Below, one piece after another: positions 61,140-64,000 of a DNA stretch of 64,000 nucleotides. The translations under genes and the position numbers were made by a program. The stretch is from Haemaphysalis longicornis (Eukaryota; Arthropoda; Arachnida; Ixodida; Ixodidae), in NCBI GenBank assembly GCA_013339765.2, contig CM023453.1:88562118-88626117 (forward strand), read 5' to 3'. A model generated the notes under the pieces. That model was not told the origin of the DNA, made no database searches, and saw only the letters and a program-made list of their open reading frames with translations. The first letter of the stretch is position 1; each line of letters starts with the position of its first letter.

Positions 61140-63450
61140 CCTTTGATGCCCAGAACTTTATCATTTTGCCTAAGCGTGTGAGAAGATTTTTATTATCTAA
61201 AAGGATTTCCGACATCCAAAATATGAAGTCAGAAAAAAATTTGGTTCATTAGGTCGGACACTAGGACACACTGGGCACTGGGAAACACTGGGCACCGGCT
61301 ACCCATATATCTCTTGAACAAGAAAGCTACCTTCATGAGCATGATGTATGGTTGAAGTGAAGAGAATAACGTAAAGCTTGTGATGCTATCATTTGTAATA
61401 ACAATGAAATTGCACAATTTCGCTTACCTGTCGGTAGCCCATTTTGAGCCACCCGGGCTCGATGCCAGTTGACACGCGTAAACAATATTTTTTAGCACAT
61501 GGAAGAACGTGCTGCTCTCTCCTTAATTTTTGAAGATCGGGGATTCTTTGTCTGTCAATAGATGGTGTTAAATGTTAAAAAAAAAACACAAAGTGCGAGA
61601 GAATGAATGATTGAATGACTTTATTGCAGAGAGTAGGCTATAAAGCCCTGTGGGTTGGGAATGGAAAAGAGGATTGGGAAAGGCAACAAAAAAATATTCT
61701 TTGAGTTGTTGCTCCTGAGCAACACTGGGCATTTAAGCAATGCACGAATTAGCCCAACAGCATATTTTACTGAGGTTCAGGGCTATTTCACTCTACGTGG
61801 GAAGGTAAATGACCAGTGGAGAAGTCTGTCCGTTGCAGGAGTAAGGGGCCTGAGGTTCGGAAAAACCATTAACGATCACACACCTGCACAAGCGACGCCG
61901 AATCGGTTGGCCCCAAACTCCCGCTCAAACCGCACCGTCGCGCCGGGGAGTCGTTTAGTGTGATTGTAACCACGTCTGCGTCTTGCGTTTTCCGCCTCGC
62001 GGTATGCGGAGTCCCGACAGGCCCCGCGCTTATACGCGTGCGCGTCCGTGGCCCGATCGTCGTCGGTGGTTTCCTTCCGCTGCCTTCGCTGTATTGCCTG
62101 TATGAGTAGTCCTCACTGGGCAACACACAACGCGGGAAAGGTAGCTTACAAATTTTAAGACTGCACAAACTTTCATAAAGGTGGCTTCACTTTTAAACAC
62201 AAAAGCATTGCTGCAAGACAGTTTTTTCTAGTTCAATATACGTCACTTTATATCCAAATATGAGGTTAACGAAGGCGAACAGGGGGCCCAAGAGAGAGGG
62301 TGCACAAACAGCGCGAGAGAACACATGCGGTCAACGACGGCACGTGCAGAGAACACCAGTCCGGGAGTTGAGAAAACAAGCGGCTTTTCTCGTGCTAAGG
62401 CCACAAAAAAATCCAGGGGAGGGAGCTTATAACAGCTCCGCTTTAAAAAAAAAAAAAAAAGGGCCGAGCCCCTTAAAGTTGCCGGTGCGTAGCGCTCCGT
62501 TTCAGTGTTCAGCCGCTTTTCCGTCTACTGCAGTGTTCTCGATGACAAATTTGTACCGTCCGCCCAGCGAACCGTACCGTCCACGCACGAAGCACGCCCC
62601 GCGAAATAAGCCCTCCCTGCTTGTGGGTCTTTATCGCTTCTCGTATTTCGAGGACTCGCGGAAGCGTACTTCCCTCGCCTCCTGCGGCCTTTTCTTTCTA
62701 AACTGCGTTTGTTCTAGATCCGCGGAAGCCCCGCATTTCGTTTTTTAAACGCGGGCGCGATAGCCTATCGGCTCACCATGGGCGCTTCCGCGTACCCGCG
62801 TGGTGCAGACAGGACATATACCGGAAACTACACCAGGTGGAAGGTTGCGCTTCGGTAGGCCTGGCGAGTTGGCCGTTTTAACTGCTTGAAAGGGCACTCA
62901 AGATCTAACGTGCAAGGTTCGTTCTTGACGCTTCCGTCTTAATCGTTATTTAGAAATACGTCAATGCTTGGCTGATAATGCGCAAATCCTGGAAATTTAT
63001 TCAGACTTGTTTATTTAGCTTTCTCAAAATTTGCGAGTACGTACAGTCATATGGGCGAATGAAATGCAAACACGAAAATATGAACCAAACACGTAAAATT
63101 GAAAAATACTGTTCATTGTGATATAATAATGGTGCTTATTGATATATTGTGAAAGCCACTTTTCCCAACTTTGGTTTTGTAACTAAGCGACGCGTTATTT
63201 TGACTCGCACGAAAAGAAATTGCGATATTTAGGTGTTCTGGTTCATATTTTCGTGTTCGCCTTTCATTTTACAGGAGTGTACATGACTGTTGTGCACAGG
63301 AGAAATGGTGCCGAAATTTGAACGTAAGGACTGCAGATGTTTACACCATCATCTCGCGCGTCTTTCTCTCCTATGTTCGAGTAAAAACCCGCTACAAAAC
63401 GAAAAAAAGAAACCCGCCTCGTAGAGTGTGGCGTTTCTCCTTCGATTTGA
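61140..63450. other. Anonymous DNA; possible LINE tail at 61.6 kb and CpG-rich stretch at 62.5 kb
   Basis: GAATGATTGAATGACTTTATTGCAGAG (61602-61630) looks like the reversed 3' tail of a LINE. A16 at 62443-62459. The 162-codon plus frame 62260-62748 is basic, crosses the poly-A as poly-Lys, and has no domain. No gene supported. Confidence 0.3.
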
Positions 63451-63457
63451 CTTGTAA

Positions 63458-63620
63458 AGACGATAGCCTTTCTTGGGCTACTTAAACCGAGAAATTTTGG
63501 TCTGTCTGGCTGTCTACATGTCTGTCTGTCTGTCTGTCTGTCTGTGACTCGATTCAGCCACCCGGCCGAAGTGAAACAAAGTCTGCGCGATAGTCTTATA
63601 TAGTCACAGCGAAATCGAAA
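63458..63620 (+). repeat. Dispersed repeat D, copy 2, with (CTGT)n
   Basis: ACGATAGCCTTTCTTGGGCTACTTAAACCGAGAAATTTTGGTCTG, a CTGT run at 63505-63546, then GACTCGATTCAGCCACCCGGCC and TATATAG; collinear with 5356-5515. Confidence 0.7.
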
Positions 63621-64000
63621 CGGCTAAGTCCGGTTTATAGGTTCATACGTCGACATTGTTGAACAAGAACAAGACATTACGCAAACAAAAGAAAGAAAAT
63701 TAAGACACAAGGGATATTTACAGTATTCCTTTATAAAAAAAAAATTCATGGATGCTTAATTTTTGCGAATTGAAACACTACATCCACTGCAGAAAAAAAA
63801 AATTAACAGTGTCTCCTGCTGTCGCCCGCACCACTATAGCTTCTGGCGACATTTTAAGAAATCAAGCCCCAACAGTTACGAAAGGTTCTACTAGATTGGT
63901 TCCACTTTCTGCTTGGAACGCACGTAGACTAGGGCAAGGCGCTTTTATCAACGTTGAAGTAGGGCACCTCGGTTCACGCGCGTCTCCGCCGTACGGCAGA
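63621..64000. other. Anonymous DNA to the window edge
   Basis: A-rich tracts at 63736 and 63796. A plus-strand stretch near 63820-63990 is open in one frame past the edge, but shows nothing recognisable. Confidence 0.3.

Overview
The window looks like tick DNA, most probably a hard tick (Ixodidae). It is dense in eukaryotic transposable elements: a tRNA-headed SINE that matches my memory of the tick Ruka family, several RNase H-bearing and RTE-like non-LTR retrotransposons, Penelope-like elements with GIY-YIG domains, a Ty3/gypsy LTR element, many hairpin or TTAA/TA-flanked miniature DNA transposons, and long AC, AT, CT and CACT microsatellites. The one host gene I recognise codes for a Golgi N-glycan enzyme with an animal-type sequence. 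The assignment to ticks is inference from repeat families; no mitochondrial or rRNA marker is present.

Host genes are sparse. The left edge carries the 5' part of MGAT1 (GlcNAc-transferase I) on the minus strand: 185 codons that run off the window without a stop. At 19.53 kb there is a convincing first coding exon of a secreted protein: a signal peptide followed by a phase-1 GTGAGT donor. No other host exon can be supported; an uncharacterised open frame at 5.91-6.15 kb is listed with low confidence.

Layout: 0-0.6 kb MGAT1; 1.5-7.9 kb decayed non-LTR elements, a SINE piece and microsatellites; 9.3-10.0 kb a 0.7 kb foldback element; 14.7-15.3 kb a Tigger/pogo-like miniature element; 15.5-17.5 kb dispersed repeats and a LINE tail; 19.5 kb the signal-peptide exon; 20.8-27.8 kb a nested block in which a Penelope fragment and a nearly complete 5,990 bp Ty3/gypsy element (two 424 bp LTRs, 4 bp target duplication) sit between TTAA-flanked ends; 28-36 kb mostly anonymous DNA with microsatellites and a phased palindrome array; 36.3-44.1 kb a hairpin-rich zone with hammerhead-like Penelope sequence, RTE and LINE tails, a full-length SINE with target duplication, and a 93 bp-arm palindrome; 45.8-54.4 kb dispersed repeats, tandem TGACGTCA units, SINEs and miniature elements; 57.5-61 kb a LINE tail, a second phased palindrome array, a miniature element and a second Penelope fragment; 61-64 kb mostly anonymous.

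The genes do not form a pathway. The best-integrated unit is the gypsy element: a tRNA-Ala-type primer site, gag with a CCHC knuckle, a GGGAAAC slippery heptamer overlapping the gag stop, then protease, reverse transcriptase/RNase H and integrase, ending in a polypurine tract. Its LTRs differ at only about two positions, yet pol is interrupted by two single-base frame breaks. The least explained signals are two distant arrays of roughly 20 bp-phased palindromes (33.9 and 58.2 kb).
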